A stretch of DNA of 46,019 nt, taken from a virus. The translations under genes and the position numbers were made by a program. The stretch's first letter is position 1, and each line of letters begins with the position of its first letter. Shown here piece after piece: positions 1 through 9,003 of this stretch. The stretch is from IMG/VR virus record IMGVR_UViG_3300031928_000050, positions 1 to 46,019 of that record, one strand, 5' to 3'. Under the pieces are notes generated by a model. The model had not been told where the DNA came from. It saw only the letters and a list, made by a program, of their open reading frames with translations, and made no database searches.

Positions 1-57
1 ACTGAAGGTGTTAAAACGCCTACCTTTGATAAATTATACGAGCAATTGAAAAATTGA
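1..57 (+). CDS. 3' end of a beta-helix repeat protein (partial, cut by window start)
   Basis: Only the last 18 codons and the stop are in the window. The encoded tail ends in KLYEQLKN, the same ending as the complete gene at 172-792, and the codons just before it are also nearly the same. This is therefore the C-terminus of a tandem paralog of that gene. The downstream hairpin is also shared between the two copies. Nothing can be said about its N-terminus or repeat number. Function is unknown; see the next gene for the family. Confidence 0.7.
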   Translation, partial: TEGVKTPTFDKLYEQLKN

Positions 58-90
58 GCAATGACTAGAAGCTTCTATGATTTATTTTGG

Positions 91-130
91 GGGGAACATG
101 TAAAATACAAATTTACATGTTCCCCATTTT
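91..130 (+). terminator. Rho-independent terminator after the first beta-helix gene
   Basis: Bases 91-104 (GGGGAACATGTAAA) are the exact reverse complement of 112-125, giving a 14-bp stem with a 7-base loop and a short T run after it. It lies 33 bases after the stop codon. Its 3' arm contains the TTTACA -35 box of the following promoter, so one element ends one transcript and starts the next. Confidence 0.8.
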
Positions 131-140
131 GATATATAAT
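112..140 (+). promoter_or_regulatory. Sigma70-like promoter for the beta-helix gene
   Basis: TTTACA at 112-117, a 17-base spacer, and TATAAT at 135-140. The predicted start is near 147, giving a leader of about 25 bases that contains an AAGGGG ribosome site before the ATG at 172. The same arrangement, with the same spacer, recurs at 13753, 17851, 28865 and 42178. Confidence 0.75.
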
Positions 141-171
141 ATATTATAAATTAAACCAAAGGGGACAATAT

Positions 172-792
172 ATGAAATTTAATTTTGGTAAGGGCGAAGT
201 AGAGGCAGCTAGACACAGCAACCCCGACGGTTCTGTGGGCGGCTGGGTTGCAGCAACAGCCAAGGTTGCTAAAACTTGCTTCATTGGACCAGACGTTGAA
301 ATATTTGATAACGCTCAATTATATAATTATGTTCAAATATCCGGCCATGCTAAAGTATTTGGCGATGCTAAAGTACGTAATTATGTTAAAGTATCCGGCA
401 AAGCTAGAATATTTGGCAATGCTCTAGTACTCGGTAAGGCTGAAGTGTCCGATAACGTTAAAGTATCCGGTAATGCTAAAGTAAGTGACGGTGCTGTGTT
501 GCGCGATGCTGTTGAAGTATTTGATAACGCAATGGTGTATTACCAAGCTAAAGTATTTGGTGATGCAATGGTATACGGCGATGCAGAAGTATACGGTTTT
601 GCGGTAATATCTGACAATGCTCTAGTATTCGGTAACGCTAGAGTATTCGGTGATGCTAAAGTATCTGGTACTGCTCTAGTATTCGGTAATGCTAAAGTAT
701 CCGGTAAAACTGTGGTATCCGGTAAAACTGTAGTGGCTGAAGGTATTAAAACGTCTACCTTTACTAAATTGTATGAGCAATTGAAAAATTGA
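172..792 (+). CDS. Left-handed beta-helix / hexapeptide-type repeat protein
   Basis: The 206-residue protein has a short non-repeat N-terminus (residues 1-40, including SNPDGSVGGW) followed by about 25 six-residue repeats of the form G/D-N/D-A-x-V-x, for example GNAKVSG and GDAKVYG. Such repeats form a triangular beta-helix, as in YdcK-like and acyltransferase-like folds. No catalytic motif is visible, so a structural role or carbohydrate binding is more likely than transferase activity. The start is supported by AAGGGG 7 bases upstream and a strong promoter at 112-140. The gene is a tandem duplicate of the one ending at 57. The repeats are regular at DNA level too, so they could vary by slippage. 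Function unknown. Confidence 0.75.
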   Translation: MKFNFGKGEVEAARHSNPDGSVGGWVAATAKVAKTCFIGPDVEIFDNAQLYNYVQISGHAKVFGDAKVRNYVKVSGKARIFGNALVLGKAEVSDNVKVSGNAKVSDGAVLRDAVEVFDNAMVYYQAKVFGDAMVYGDAEVYGFAVISDNALVFGNARVFGDAKVSGTALVFGNAKVSGKTVVSGKTVVAEGIKTSTFTKLYEQLKN

Positions 793-825
793 ACAATAGC
801 TGAAAAGCTTCTATAATTTATTTTA

Positions 826-858
826 GGGAACATGCAAATTTTTAGTTTACATGTTCCC
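826..858 (+). terminator. Hairpin terminator after the beta-helix gene
   Basis: GGGAACATG at 826-834 pairs with CATGTTCCC at 850-858, with three further A-T pairs inside after one mismatch. It is the counterpart of the 91-125 hairpin behind the upstream paralog. It has no strong T run, so it may act as a weak terminator or as an mRNA end-stabiliser. Confidence 0.55.
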
Positions 859-874
859 TGCTTTAATATACAAG
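846..874 (+). promoter_or_regulatory. Possible promoter embedded in the hairpin (weak -10)
   Basis: TTTACA at 846-851 and 17 bases later TACAAG at 869-874. The -35 sits in the 3' arm of the hairpin, exactly as in the upstream copy at 112. The -10 is poor, so this may be a decayed duplicate. Confidence 0.35.
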
Positions 875-908
875 TTTTAAAATTTACTTTCTTTTAAAGG
901 GAATGAAC

Positions 909-1133
909 ATGGAACAAGAAACTATTAACAACGAAAAAATTCAAGAACGCTGGGATAGCATGGTGTGGGACTTACAGAATCAACACGGTTGGAGTCCTAG
1001 AAAAGCTAAACGCTATTTAGATTCTATTGCAAAACGGCAAGTGAAAAAGGTTATGAAAGGCCAGCATCGCCACATGCGCTTTTCGCAAAATCAATCAATG
1101 GAAACCACAGATCAAACCACAGAACCCGTCTAG
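909..1133 (+). CDS. Small basic hypothetical protein
   Basis: The predicted 74-residue protein is rich in Lys, Arg and Gln with a Trp-containing N-terminal half (WDSMVWDLQ) and a disordered Thr/Gln tail. I do not recognise the family. Two in-frame ATGs exist at 903 and 909. The AAAGGG ribosome site at 896-901 is too close to 903 and well placed for 909, so I chose 909. It sits between the beta-helix gene and gp25 and is probably made from the promoter near 846 or by read-through. The segment around WSPRKAKRYLDSI is predicted to be helical and could bind nucleic acid, but this is only a suggestion. Confidence 0.55.
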   Translation: MEQETINNEKIQERWDSMVWDLQNQHGWSPRKAKRYLDSIAKRQVKKVMKGQHRHMRFSQNQSMETTDQTTEPV

Positions 1134-1152
1134 AACAAAAATTGACCACCCA

Positions 1153-1213
1153 ATTAAGCTCACCTTTGACCAGGATAAATAATTACATGAACACGGTCAA
1201 GGGTGAGCTTAAT
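1153..1213 (+). promoter_or_regulatory. RBS-sequestering hairpin over the gp25 start
   Basis: Bases 1153-1171 pair with 1195-1213 over 19 consecutive positions with a single G-U pair. The 3' arm contains the AAGGGTGAG ribosome site and the first two bases of the gp25 ATG at 1212. The 23-base loop (1172-1194) contains a GATAAATA late-promoter-like box. Read-through mRNA would fold and block gp25 translation; mRNA started in the loop would lack the 5' arm and be free. Confidence 0.75.
1174..1181 (+). promoter_or_regulatory. T4-type late promoter box for gp25
   Basis: GATAAATA matches the T4 late consensus TATAAATA at seven of eight bases. By T4 spacing the transcript would begin near 1187, inside the loop of the hairpin at 1153-1213. 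The same octamer precedes other late-type genes at 25770, 27144, 30915 and 34875. Confidence 0.6.
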
Positions 1214-1601
1214 GTCAGATTTAGTATATTATTTCGATGTATCAAAAACCGGCAAAGATGTATATGGCACAAAGGATCTTGGTATCTTGACTAATACTCA
1301 AGCTGTTCAAGAATCTATCAATAATATATTGATGACTGAGCCGGGCCAAAAGATAATGGACCCAGAATTTGGGGTACCGCTATATCGTTATCTATTTACA
1401 CAAATAGATGAACAAACTGCTGTACTAATTCAAACTGATATTGAATATGCATTGGATAAATTTGAAAAAAGAATTCAAAATGTAATAGTAGACGTTATAC
1501 CAGATGAAGATAACAATGCATATAATATAAATATATTTTATGAAATAATAATGACAGCTCAACCCCAAGAAATAAAAATTACATTAGATAAAATAAGGTA
1601 A
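1212..1601 (+). CDS. 25: Baseplate wedge protein gp25-like
   Basis: The 129-residue product is the length of T4 gp25 (132 residues) and has the family pattern: an N-terminal strand (DLVYYFDV), then NTQAVQESINNILMTEPGQKIMDPEFG around residues 27-53, where the GE-like turn, Pro and PEFG are typical of the gp25/lysozyme-like wedge domain that joins the baseplate hub region to the sheath. The C-terminal half has the expected IQNVIVDVIPDED and NINIFYEI strands. A GTG at 1203 is in frame, but the ATG at 1212 has AAGGGTGAG at ideal distance and was preferred. The next gene, gp6, begins 6 bases after the stop, as in other T4-like phages. Translation is probably gated by the hairpin at 1153-1213. Confidence 0.9.
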   Translation: MSDLVYYFDVSKTGKDVYGTKDLGILTNTQAVQESINNILMTEPGQKIMDPEFGVPLYRYLFTQIDEQTAVLIQTDIEYALDKFEKRIQNVIVDVIPDEDNNAYNINIFYEIIMTAQPQEIKITLDKIR

Positions 1602-1607
1602 TATGAT

Positions 1608-4600
1608 ATGCAATTTTCGCTTTCTTCACTAAAATTTGAAGATGTAAGACAACAAATAATTGAGTATTTGCAATTAAATAATTCATATTCTGGAACATTT
1701 GATTGGCAAGCATCTAACATCAGTTATTTAATTGACACTATGGCATATACTACTATGCTTATGTCATATCAATTGGCAAACGTTTCAAATAACGCCTTTT
1801 TAGATTCTACCAATACTAGAAAGAATGCCATTTCAATTGCAAAAACGTTAGGGTATCAACCGAAACGTAAATACTCTTCGGCATTATCTGGCAAATTCAC
1901 TTATTATGGTGAAGATTTTGACCAAAGTTGTTCAATACGAATTCCTGCGTATTCATCATTTTCAACAAATAAAGGATCTGTTTTTACCAATACATCACCG
2001 GTAATTTTATCATACAAAGGTGACCCGACTAAAATAGAAGCTGATTATTCATTAGTTGAAGGTGTTCAAAAAACGTATATTTCTTTGGGTACTGGTAAAC
2101 CGCTACAGTCATTTGTAATTCCTTCAAATAATGTTGCAGAAGGATCATTAAGAATATTTGTTAGGCCAACTGCTGATGTTTTATCAAATCCATCCGAGTG
2201 GAAATATACTAAAACATTTTCAAATATAATTAATCCAAATATTTTCTTCATTGAAGAAGATCTAGATAATGTTGGATTCCCAAAGGTAATATTTGGTGAT
2301 GGTATCATCGGCAAAATACCAATGTCAACTGACACGATTATTTGCAATTATATTGAAACCCAGGGATCTCAAGGCAATGGTGAAACTCTAGAAACTTTGC
2401 CAGATATTTTAAATATGACTGCCAGTCCGGCTATTGGCACAATAAATGTTGAAAAGTTTGATACTAATTATAAAAATATAAATAATGTTTCTTATGGCGG
2501 TACAGAAATAGAAACATTAGATTCAATCAAGCAAACAGCTCCTAGATTCTTTTCACGAGTTTCGAGAGCAGTCACAAAAAATGATTATTATTCAATGTTA
2601 TTAGAAAATAATTATTTGCAAGATGTGAATGTAATTGGCGGTGAAGAATTCTTCATTAACGAAGATTCTATTTTAGGGAACATCTTTATAACAGCAGTCC
2701 CTAAATTACCACTGAACTTCAATGATGCACAACGAATTTATTTAACTGACTTAGACGAAACTAAAATTCTTTTTGATTTTACTGATAAAGCCATAATTTC
2801 AACCAAAAGAATTTTTTACAAACCGTCATATATCTATTTGGATGTATTTTCTTCAATAGAAATTAATAGTAATATACCAGCAGCTGAACGTGAAACATTA
2901 AAAGAAACTGTAAAACAAACACAAATTGATTATTTTTCAAACAATTTTAACGTATTAGGAAAACCATTTAGAAAATCTAAACTAATTTCAGCAACAGTTG
3001 ATGTTACAAATATAAAATCAGCGGATTTAACTATTGACATGTATTTCGTTTTAAACGGTAACTCATTTTATAATGTTTCTTCAACATACGCAGGCAATTT
3101 TATTTACCTTCCGTTAATTGGTGTTAAGGATGAATCTGGTAATATAGCCAGCTATAAAAATTTCGTAAAAACCAATACTGAAATTGCTGATGCTACAATA
3201 TTTGCCGATCAAGGAATTGTTATATCCGATGTCATTGCGCACGAAGGAATAGCAGCGGCAAACATAATACGTTATGAGTATATTATAAATCAAATTCCAG
3301 AAAAAGCTACAATATACGGACAAGTGTACCATAAATATTTGTCAAGATACATATATAACATAGATTATGCTGAGATTGAAATTTTTAAGATCTCGCAAAG
3401 TTCAGCATCACTGTTCATGAATAACTTTGTGTTCATTGATGGGTATAACAAAGTTGTTTCACCAAAATTGATTTTAATCAATGACCAGCAATACAAAATG
3501 GTATTTACTCGAGATGGTATAGATTTTTATGTAGCCGATTTGTTTATTGATAGTTCAAACAATTTTTCAATAGCTACTAAAGATGTTGAACTGAAATTAT
3601 TTGGTATAACTGCAACAGCTGACTATAACCCATTTGTAATTTCAAATGAGCAGGATGGTTCGCATTCAATAAAAATAATTCAAATATCAAACAATAACTT
3701 CTGTGATATTAAAATTCATGGAAAAAATAAAATATTTGATATGAATCTTTATGAAATGGAACAATCATTACAATTTAAAAACCTTGCATCATTTTTAAAT
3801 AATAATGTAGAGTATCAAGTAGTACCAACATATAATACCCAAACCAACAAAATTGAAGTAACATATAATTCAAATTTGTTTTTAACCATTGAACGAAATA
3901 TTTGCCCTAAGTTTAAGGGATATATTACTGATGTATCAGAATTAGTAAAAGTGTACACTGATACTGCAGCAAACGTGTTTACCCAAGGCGATTATTTTAT
4001 ATTTGCACTATCTGAAAAAATAACATATCAAGCAGATTATACCAACGGGGTTGCAACAGATCAAATATTCAATGATCAACAAATAATTTATTTTACCGGC
4101 ATCGCTGGAAAACCGTATGAGCAATGGTCATTGATTAAATTTTTAAAAGAAGTTGATGCGTCAAACTCAGCAGAATTATTTTCTAATGATTATTTTGGCG
4201 ATGTATATAAAATTGGAGTTGCTGGCACGGTTGGTGGTGTTTTACCACAATCAGCATCGGTAGACAGTTATATCTATTTTAACGATACTTCAACCGAGAA
4301 CCCCACTTATAAATGGGATGCGGTTAAACCAACTTTAACTAGCTTCAATGCAACATTGGATGTTCCAACCGAAGTTAAATTCGGTGATGTAAAACGCGTT
4401 ATATCAAACACTGGACCGAGTACATTCAACGGTAATGTTGGTTCTAATAATGATGAATTTGGTCCATTCGACGATAATGATATTATTGCATACAATGGAA
4501 CTGCGCTAGCCGGTGAAAAATGGAAAAGAATTTTAAATATTAATACTTTAGCTGTGTCGGGGTCTGGAATTTATCCGCAATATCCAGCTACTTTACCAGC

Positions 4601-5555
4601 GCCTAACTCATCGAGCATAACGTTCGGTACCTTTTATCTAATCAGTGTTGGTGGGAATTTTCAAAATGATCAGAATATTATTTGGTCACCTGAAAACAAG
4701 ACAAAGCAAGCAAAGATAAATGATATCTTAATATATGTAGGTTCTGGTAAATGGACACTGTTTGATTATGTTAGTTCTTTCTTTATCTATACTGAAAAGC
4801 CAACATCATTGCCAATCGAAATTATTAAGGGTCAAACGTTTTCAATTCTATTAGGTACTTCAGGTAATTTCAATGCAACATTACCAGATCAGTATATAGA
4901 TTCTGATTTGATTTTATATTTAGGTGATGCTATTTGGAAAAAAATAAATGGTTCCACCATTAAAGGAATTTTAGATGCATCGTACAATTCATTACCGCAA
5001 CCAGCAAATATTGGAGAATATCTAACTATAAAGGTTGAAGGTGATTTTGCAGGAAATCCATTACTGAATGCTTCAAACAAAATGTGTTACTTCAACGATA
5101 AATTGATTTTTACTGGTGGCCAATGGGAAAAAATTGGAGAATATACTTGTTACGTTGACCCTGCGTTTAAAGATACTGCTAACGGGTTTGGTATTAAAAC
5201 TGACCCTCATGTTAAATTTGATGGAGTTTCAAAATATTACGGTATTTATTGCGATGATATTTTTGATGGTTCGGTTATAGGGAATTACAATTACTCAACT
5301 GGTAAATTGTTATTTAATAATAGAATTTATGGATATTTTAATAAAGTGACAAAAACAACTGATAAATATGATAAATCCTTGATAAAAACTTTTTTTGATA
5401 ATTTTGATTCTTCAAAAGTATTTAGCTTAATTAAAATAACCCCAATAGATAAATTTGATATACATGGTAATAAAACTACAGAAGTTGAGACTGATTTTGA
5501 TACTTTATTCAATCAATACATTGTCTCAAATATAAATTTACCGGTTGACAAATGA
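1608..5555 (+). CDS. 6: Baseplate wedge protein gp6-like with a long C-terminal repeat extension
   Basis: Residues 1 to about 600 follow the gp6 / baseplate J pattern: an N-terminal helical part with DWQASNISYLIDTMAY, then GYQPKR, a beta domain with VIFGDGIIGKIP near residue 230, and TAPRFFSRVSRAVTKNDYYSML near residue 315, which is typical of the J family (RAVT..DY). gp6 forms the inner ring of the wedge and links to gp25 and gp7. At 1315 residues it is twice the T4 protein (660). The extra part, about residues 780-1180, has five or six loose repeats of about 60 residues with D-x-I-x-Y ... W-x-x-I ends, a pattern seen in phage fibre and adhesin modules. The start at 1608 has AAGGTAAT upstream. 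The stop overlaps the next ATG by 4 bases. Confidence 0.88.
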   Translation: MQFSLSSLKFEDVRQQIIEYLQLNNSYSGTFDWQASNISYLIDTMAYTTMLMSYQLANVSNNAFLDSTNTRKNAISIAKTLGYQPKRKYSSALSGKFTYYGEDFDQSCSIRIPAYSSFSTNKGSVFTNTSPVILSYKGDPTKIEADYSLVEGVQKTYISLGTGKPLQSFVIPSNNVAEGSLRIFVRPTADVLSNPSEWKYTKTFSNIINPNIFFIEEDLDNVGFPKVIFGDGIIGKIPMSTDTIICNYIETQGSQGNGETLETLPDILNMTASPAIGTINVEKFDTNYKNINNVSYGGTEIETLDSIKQTAPRFFSRVSRAVTKNDYYSMLLENNYLQDVNVIGGEEFFINEDSILGNIFITAVPKLPLNFNDAQRIYLTDLDETKILFDFTDKAIISTKRIFYKPSYIYLDVFSSIEINSNIPAAERETLKETVKQTQIDYFSNNFNVLGKPFRKSKLISATVDVTNIKSADLTIDMYFVLNGNSFYNVSSTYAGNFIYLPLIGVKDESGNIASYKNFVKTNTEIADATIFADQGIVISDVIAHEGIAAANIIRYEYIINQIPEKATIYGQVYHKYLSRYIYNIDYAEIEIFKISQSSASLFMNNFVFIDGYNKVVSPKLILINDQQYKMVFTRDGIDFYVADLFIDSSNNFSIATKDVELKLFGITATADYNPFVISNEQDGSHSIKIIQISNNNFCDIKIHGKNKIFDMNLYEMEQSLQFKNLASFLNNNVEYQVVPTYNTQTNKIEVTYNSNLFLTIERNICPKFKGYITDVSELVKVYTDTAANVFTQGDYFIFALSEKITYQADYTNGVATDQIFNDQQIIYFTGIAGKPYEQWSLIKFLKEVDASNSAELFSNDYFGDVYKIGVAGTVGGVLPQSASVDSYIYFNDTSTENPTYKWDAVKPTLTSFNATLDVPTEVKFGDVKRVISNTGPSTFNGNVGSNNDEFGPFDDNDIIAYNGTALAGEKWKRILNINTLAVSGSGIYPQYPATLPAPNSSSITFGTFYLISVGGNFQNDQNIIWSPENKTKQAKINDILIYVGSGKWTLFDYVSSFFIYTEKPTSLPIEIIKGQTFSILLGTSGNFNATLPDQYIDSDLILYLGDAIWKKINGSTIKGILDASYNSLPQPANIGEYLTIKVEGDFAGNPLLNASNKMCYFNDKLIFTGGQWEKIGEYTCYVDPAFKDTANGFGIKTDPHVKFDGVSKYYGIYCDDIFDGSVIGNYNYSTGKLLFNNRIYGYFNKVTKTTDKYDKSLIKTFFDNFDSSKVFSLIKITPIDKFDIHGNKTTEVETDFDTLFNQYIVSNINLPVDK
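3945..5140 (+). repeat. Degenerate protein-level repeats in the gp6 extension
   Basis: Five or six units of roughly 60 codons. Each has a strand of the type Gly-x-Tyr/Phe-x-Ile, a variable loop, an Asp-x-Ile-x-Tyr strand, and a closing Trp-x-x-Ile/Phe (for example KWDAV, KWKRI, KWTLF, IWKKI, QWEKI). The repeats are not conserved at DNA level, so the expansion is old. Confidence 0.6.
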
Positions 5556-6529
5556 TATTAGATTTTGTAAAAGATAAAAATAACTTTATTTCAGTTTCTT
5601 ATTTTGATGAAATTAATTTTAATTCAAACGATGGTTTGTATTGCCCAAAGCCAAACGTTGATTGGAAAATTAAAAAAAATTTAGATAAGGCAATAATTCA
5701 ACTCAATTCTGTTGAATCATTTTATTTTAAATCAATAAAATATCAAAAAAATGGAAACGCAAAAGCTATATTAGAATATTCAAGCGATGGATTAACTTGG
5801 GCTGAATTTCCATATAAGTGGTATAACAATTACTTTTATAAATATGTTAGTTCATATGCCATCTATTATTTAATTGACCCATCAAAAAATGATATAGAAA
5901 AAAATAGAATATATTTAACTAAAGATGACAGTGATTTATTTACAAATGATCCAAAATTTTTATACCGGTATTTAACCCCAGATGAAAAAAATAGTTATAG
6001 TGAATCTATTGTATTTGACATTTATATTAAATTTTTTGATTTTTTAAAACCGAATTCATTTGAATTAATAGATGAAAAACAACAAGTTAAATTTGTTAGA
6101 GATAACCCAAATTATTCAAATGAATTAAACGCTATGAAATTGTTTTCGTATTATCCGTTTAACATAGATATTGCTGATGAGAATTCAATATCAATATATC
6201 ACAATTTATATGTCAAACACGTAAGAATTAGATTCGAAAACATAACAGCTTCGTATGAATATCCGTTTAACTTATACCAATTTCAAGTATTTGGTGATGA
6301 AGAATACGAAACTAATGAAAACCAAGTGTCGCTGCGGTGTGATGACTTTTTTCACCATAAATTTTTTGAAACAAACCGGTTTGTTCCATCTGTAGTTCAG
6401 TCATTTTGTGATATGTTGGATGATTCAACAAACGAAACTAATTATTTAAATCCAGATTTTTTATTACATGTACGTGAACTTTTAACCGGTGTGGGATATG
6501 ACCCAATAGGTGAGACTCCAATTCAATGA
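5552..6529 (+). CDS. Hypothetical baseplate-region protein
   Basis: I do not recognise this 325-residue protein. It overlaps the gp6 stop and the next start by 4 bases each, so it is translationally coupled inside the wedge operon and is probably a baseplate part. The first 120 residues alternate beta-like segments with many aromatic residues (KWYNNYFYKYVSSYAIYYL) and a phrase, ILEYSSDGLTWAEF, common in beta-sandwich carbohydrate-binding (F5/8-type discoidin-like) domains. A second such stretch, VKHVRIRFENI near residue 225, is also typical of discoidin-like folds. The C-terminal 60 residues look helical and may anchor it. A carbohydrate-binding wedge accessory is therefore possible but unproven. 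No signal peptide or membrane segment. Confidence 0.6.
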   Translation: MILDFVKDKNNFISVSYFDEINFNSNDGLYCPKPNVDWKIKKNLDKAIIQLNSVESFYFKSIKYQKNGNAKAILEYSSDGLTWAEFPYKWYNNYFYKYVSSYAIYYLIDPSKNDIEKNRIYLTKDDSDLFTNDPKFLYRYLTPDEKNSYSESIVFDIYIKFFDFLKPNSFELIDEKQQVKFVRDNPNYSNELNAMKLFSYYPFNIDIADENSISIYHNLYVKHVRIRFENITASYEYPFNLYQFQVFGDEEYETNENQVSLRCDDFFHHKFFETNRFVPSVVQSFCDMLDDSTNETNYLNPDFLLHVRELLTGVGYDPIGETPIQ

Positions 6530-8925
6530 TAATTTCTTACTTTCATAAATTTAATCCCGAGCATACTTCAGACAGTGATATTGATATATCTTCTGGAGTA
6601 GATTTAACAATTCATAAAGAACTAGTTATATCTTTTTTTGAAAATGATCCAGCTGAAACTGATGTTGAAATCGATGATTCATGTTTCAAATCAACGTTCA
6701 ATAGAGATTTAAATTTACATTTCCCGACAACGGTGGAATTATATAAAGAATATTATGATTATTACTCGCAAACGTTTAAACGAAAGCAAATAACATTAGT
6801 TCATGCCAATCAAAACGAATACATCAATGACGTAGACAATTTTAATATAATTAAATTAATACCGAGCGATAGTAAATTTTATTCATTTAAGATCTATAAT
6901 TTAAACCTAGATTATGATTTTACTTATATATTAGTTTTTAATAATTTTAAAACTATTAACGCCGGTTTATTATTTGATAAAACATACAATGAAATTAGTT
7001 TTAAAACATTAGCAAAACAAACACATGAAACTACGACATATACAAAGTTATCAAATAATATTAACGAAAAAATTAAATTACTATCTAAATTGACAGATGC
7101 TGATCAAATTTTAAATAATTCTGATTGCTTTAACTTTGAGTATGGTTTAACTCAAAAAAATGAAATTACCGGTAATTATGAACCAGTTTTAGATAATTTA
7201 TACAATCAAGTATCTATCAAATACGATAACGCGTCAGCATTAGAAGAATTATTTTTAAAGCAATACTTACCGGAATTTTATTATTATTTTAAGGATATTT
7301 CAAATCCTAGCAGTTATAACGAATTTGCTACAATAAAATCTAGAAATCAAATTCAAACATTAAAAACAATTATTGCAAAAAATTCAACCATTGTTAATAA
7401 TTTCAAAGGCACCAGAAAAGGCATTGAGTTTTTACATGGTATTTTCACTGAATGTTTAGGGTATCAAATAATATCAGTTGACCCCGACATTTATCAAAAT
7501 TTTGTGTATTCTATTACGACTACGTTGCCTATTGCATTCTGGGAACGCGATATTAAACCAATCGTGCATCCATGCGGATGGCTTTGTAGATATATTTACA
7601 TTGATTTAAATCCCAATGTACCATTTTTATCATTACGTAATTTTAAAAAGAATATTCAAGTTTGGTATAAAAGAAATGATTCTTATATAGATGCAGCCTT
7701 TTCACATATTTTAAATTATAAAAACAAACAAGTGTATTCAGATATAGTTATAGGCAATTTATCTTCGGAATTAAAATTTAATTTTAATAATTCAGAATAT
7801 TTTCAAAACACCGATAGAAAATACTGTTTTCTGAGCGATGATCATGAACAAAATGGGAAATGGATTTTAGAAAAAGGCAAAACAATATTTAAAACCAATG
7901 GCAATTTTACAATTAGAGTTGGGTCATCGATAAATATTTTAGGTGATGTTTATAACATTATTGAGTTTAATCCAGATACTTTTATTTTTACTATTGATAA
8001 ACCGTTTATTAAAAATTACTTTTTAGATGAATCCATAATATATAGCATAAATGATTTACCGACCTCCTTTATTACTGAACGCGACGGATACTATTTAAGC
8101 GATCAACAAGTTCTAAACGGATATAATTCATATCAGTTATTACGAGAATTATTGGATAAACAAAATTATAAATTAACCGCAGACTTTAGATTATCAAGAA
8201 AGCAATTCAGCTTAGCGTTTTCGAAAGCAGGTATTGGTTTAAAATATCAATGGTTTATTTTTAAAAATGGGGTTAAGATCGGTGAACAGGTATCTAGTTA
8301 TCCGCACTTTAACCATGAATTGCTAGAAGATTCATGCGGATTCACTGCTCAACTAATGCTACATTCTGGTGATTGGTATCAGGCAATAGGTGAATGGGAT
8401 TTAACACCGTATCATCCACGTAGAGAAAACACATATACTATAAATGCTAAACATAAATTTCTTGATTTTATCATAAATGCAAGAAACTTAATGCCTAATA
8501 GTTTTATAACCTTTGGTTCATATACATCGTATTATACGGATACTTCAACTGTTGCAACTGATGATTTTGAAATTGATTATACTAATGCTAGTATGCTAGA
8601 AGAAATTTCTACTGCTGGGTTTACAGTTACAAAGGTTTCATCTGATATAATTCAAATTTCATATAATCTATCTGGTTTATTTACATCGTATGAGTGGGAA
8701 ATAAACTATGATTCAGTACTGATAAATAAATTAAAGACTACATCAAATCATTTAATTTTACAAATCGTAATAAGCGGTCTAGAACATTATTCGATAAATC
8801 TTAATTTGATTAACGATTATATAAACGTTAAAATTCCAGTAGTCATGGATGCAAATTTCTTTATTCAAAATTGGCCTGGTGTTATTGGCACAAGTATCAT
8901 TGGAGATACCTTCATAGTTAATTAA
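6526..8925 (+). CDS. Probable gp7-like baseplate wedge protein
   Basis: The 799-residue protein follows gp6 and precedes gp8, the position of gp7 in T4-like genomes; T4 gp7 has 1032 residues. Around residues 285-345 it has NSTIVNNFKGTRKGIEFLHGIF followed by TTLPIAFWERDIKPIVHPCGW, which resembles the helical (R-x-G-T-x-x-G-I) core of phage tail protein I / gp7-type proteins. The C-terminal 200 residues read as beta-rich, immunoglobulin-like domains. The last 20 residues (PGVIGTSIIGDTF) recur at the end of the gene at 13297-13704, and so do bases just after the stop. The assignment to gp7 rests on order and this core, so it is probable rather than certain. Start overlaps the previous stop by 4 bases. 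Confidence 0.6.
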   Translation: MIISYFHKFNPEHTSDSDIDISSGVDLTIHKELVISFFENDPAETDVEIDDSCFKSTFNRDLNLHFPTTVELYKEYYDYYSQTFKRKQITLVHANQNEYINDVDNFNIIKLIPSDSKFYSFKIYNLNLDYDFTYILVFNNFKTINAGLLFDKTYNEISFKTLAKQTHETTTYTKLSNNINEKIKLLSKLTDADQILNNSDCFNFEYGLTQKNEITGNYEPVLDNLYNQVSIKYDNASALEELFLKQYLPEFYYYFKDISNPSSYNEFATIKSRNQIQTLKTIIAKNSTIVNNFKGTRKGIEFLHGIFTECLGYQIISVDPDIYQNFVYSITTTLPIAFWERDIKPIVHPCGWLCRYIYIDLNPNVPFLSLRNFKKNIQVWYKRNDSYIDAAFSHILNYKNKQVYSDIVIGNLSSELKFNFNNSEYFQNTDRKYCFLSDDHEQNGKWILEKGKTIFKTNGNFTIRVGSSINILGDVYNIIEFNPDTFIFTIDKPFIKNYFLDESIIYSINDLPTSFITERDGYYLSDQQVLNGYNSYQLLRELLDKQNYKLTADFRLSRKQFSLAFSKAGIGLKYQWFIFKNGVKIGEQVSSYPHFNHELLEDSCGFTAQLMLHSGDWYQAIGEWDLTPYHPRRENTYTINAKHKFLDFIINARNLMPNSFITFGSYTSYYTDTSTVATDDFEIDYTNASMLEEISTAGFTVTKVSSDIIQISYNLSGLFTSYEWEINYDSVLINKLKTTSNHLILQIVISGLEHYSINLNLINDYINVKIPVVMDANFFIQNWPGVIGTSIIGDTFIVN

Positions 8926-9003
8926 AGGGCTGCAACAGATCAACTCATGTACAGCACGGGCATAAAAACATTTACACGAAAAATTGGATATAAGGGAATA
9001 TAA

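Noticed and set aside
172-792. CRISPR-like or tandem DNA repeat array
   Set aside because: The periodicity is the codon pattern of hexapeptide repeats in an open frame with a good ribosome site; units are degenerate and have no spacers.
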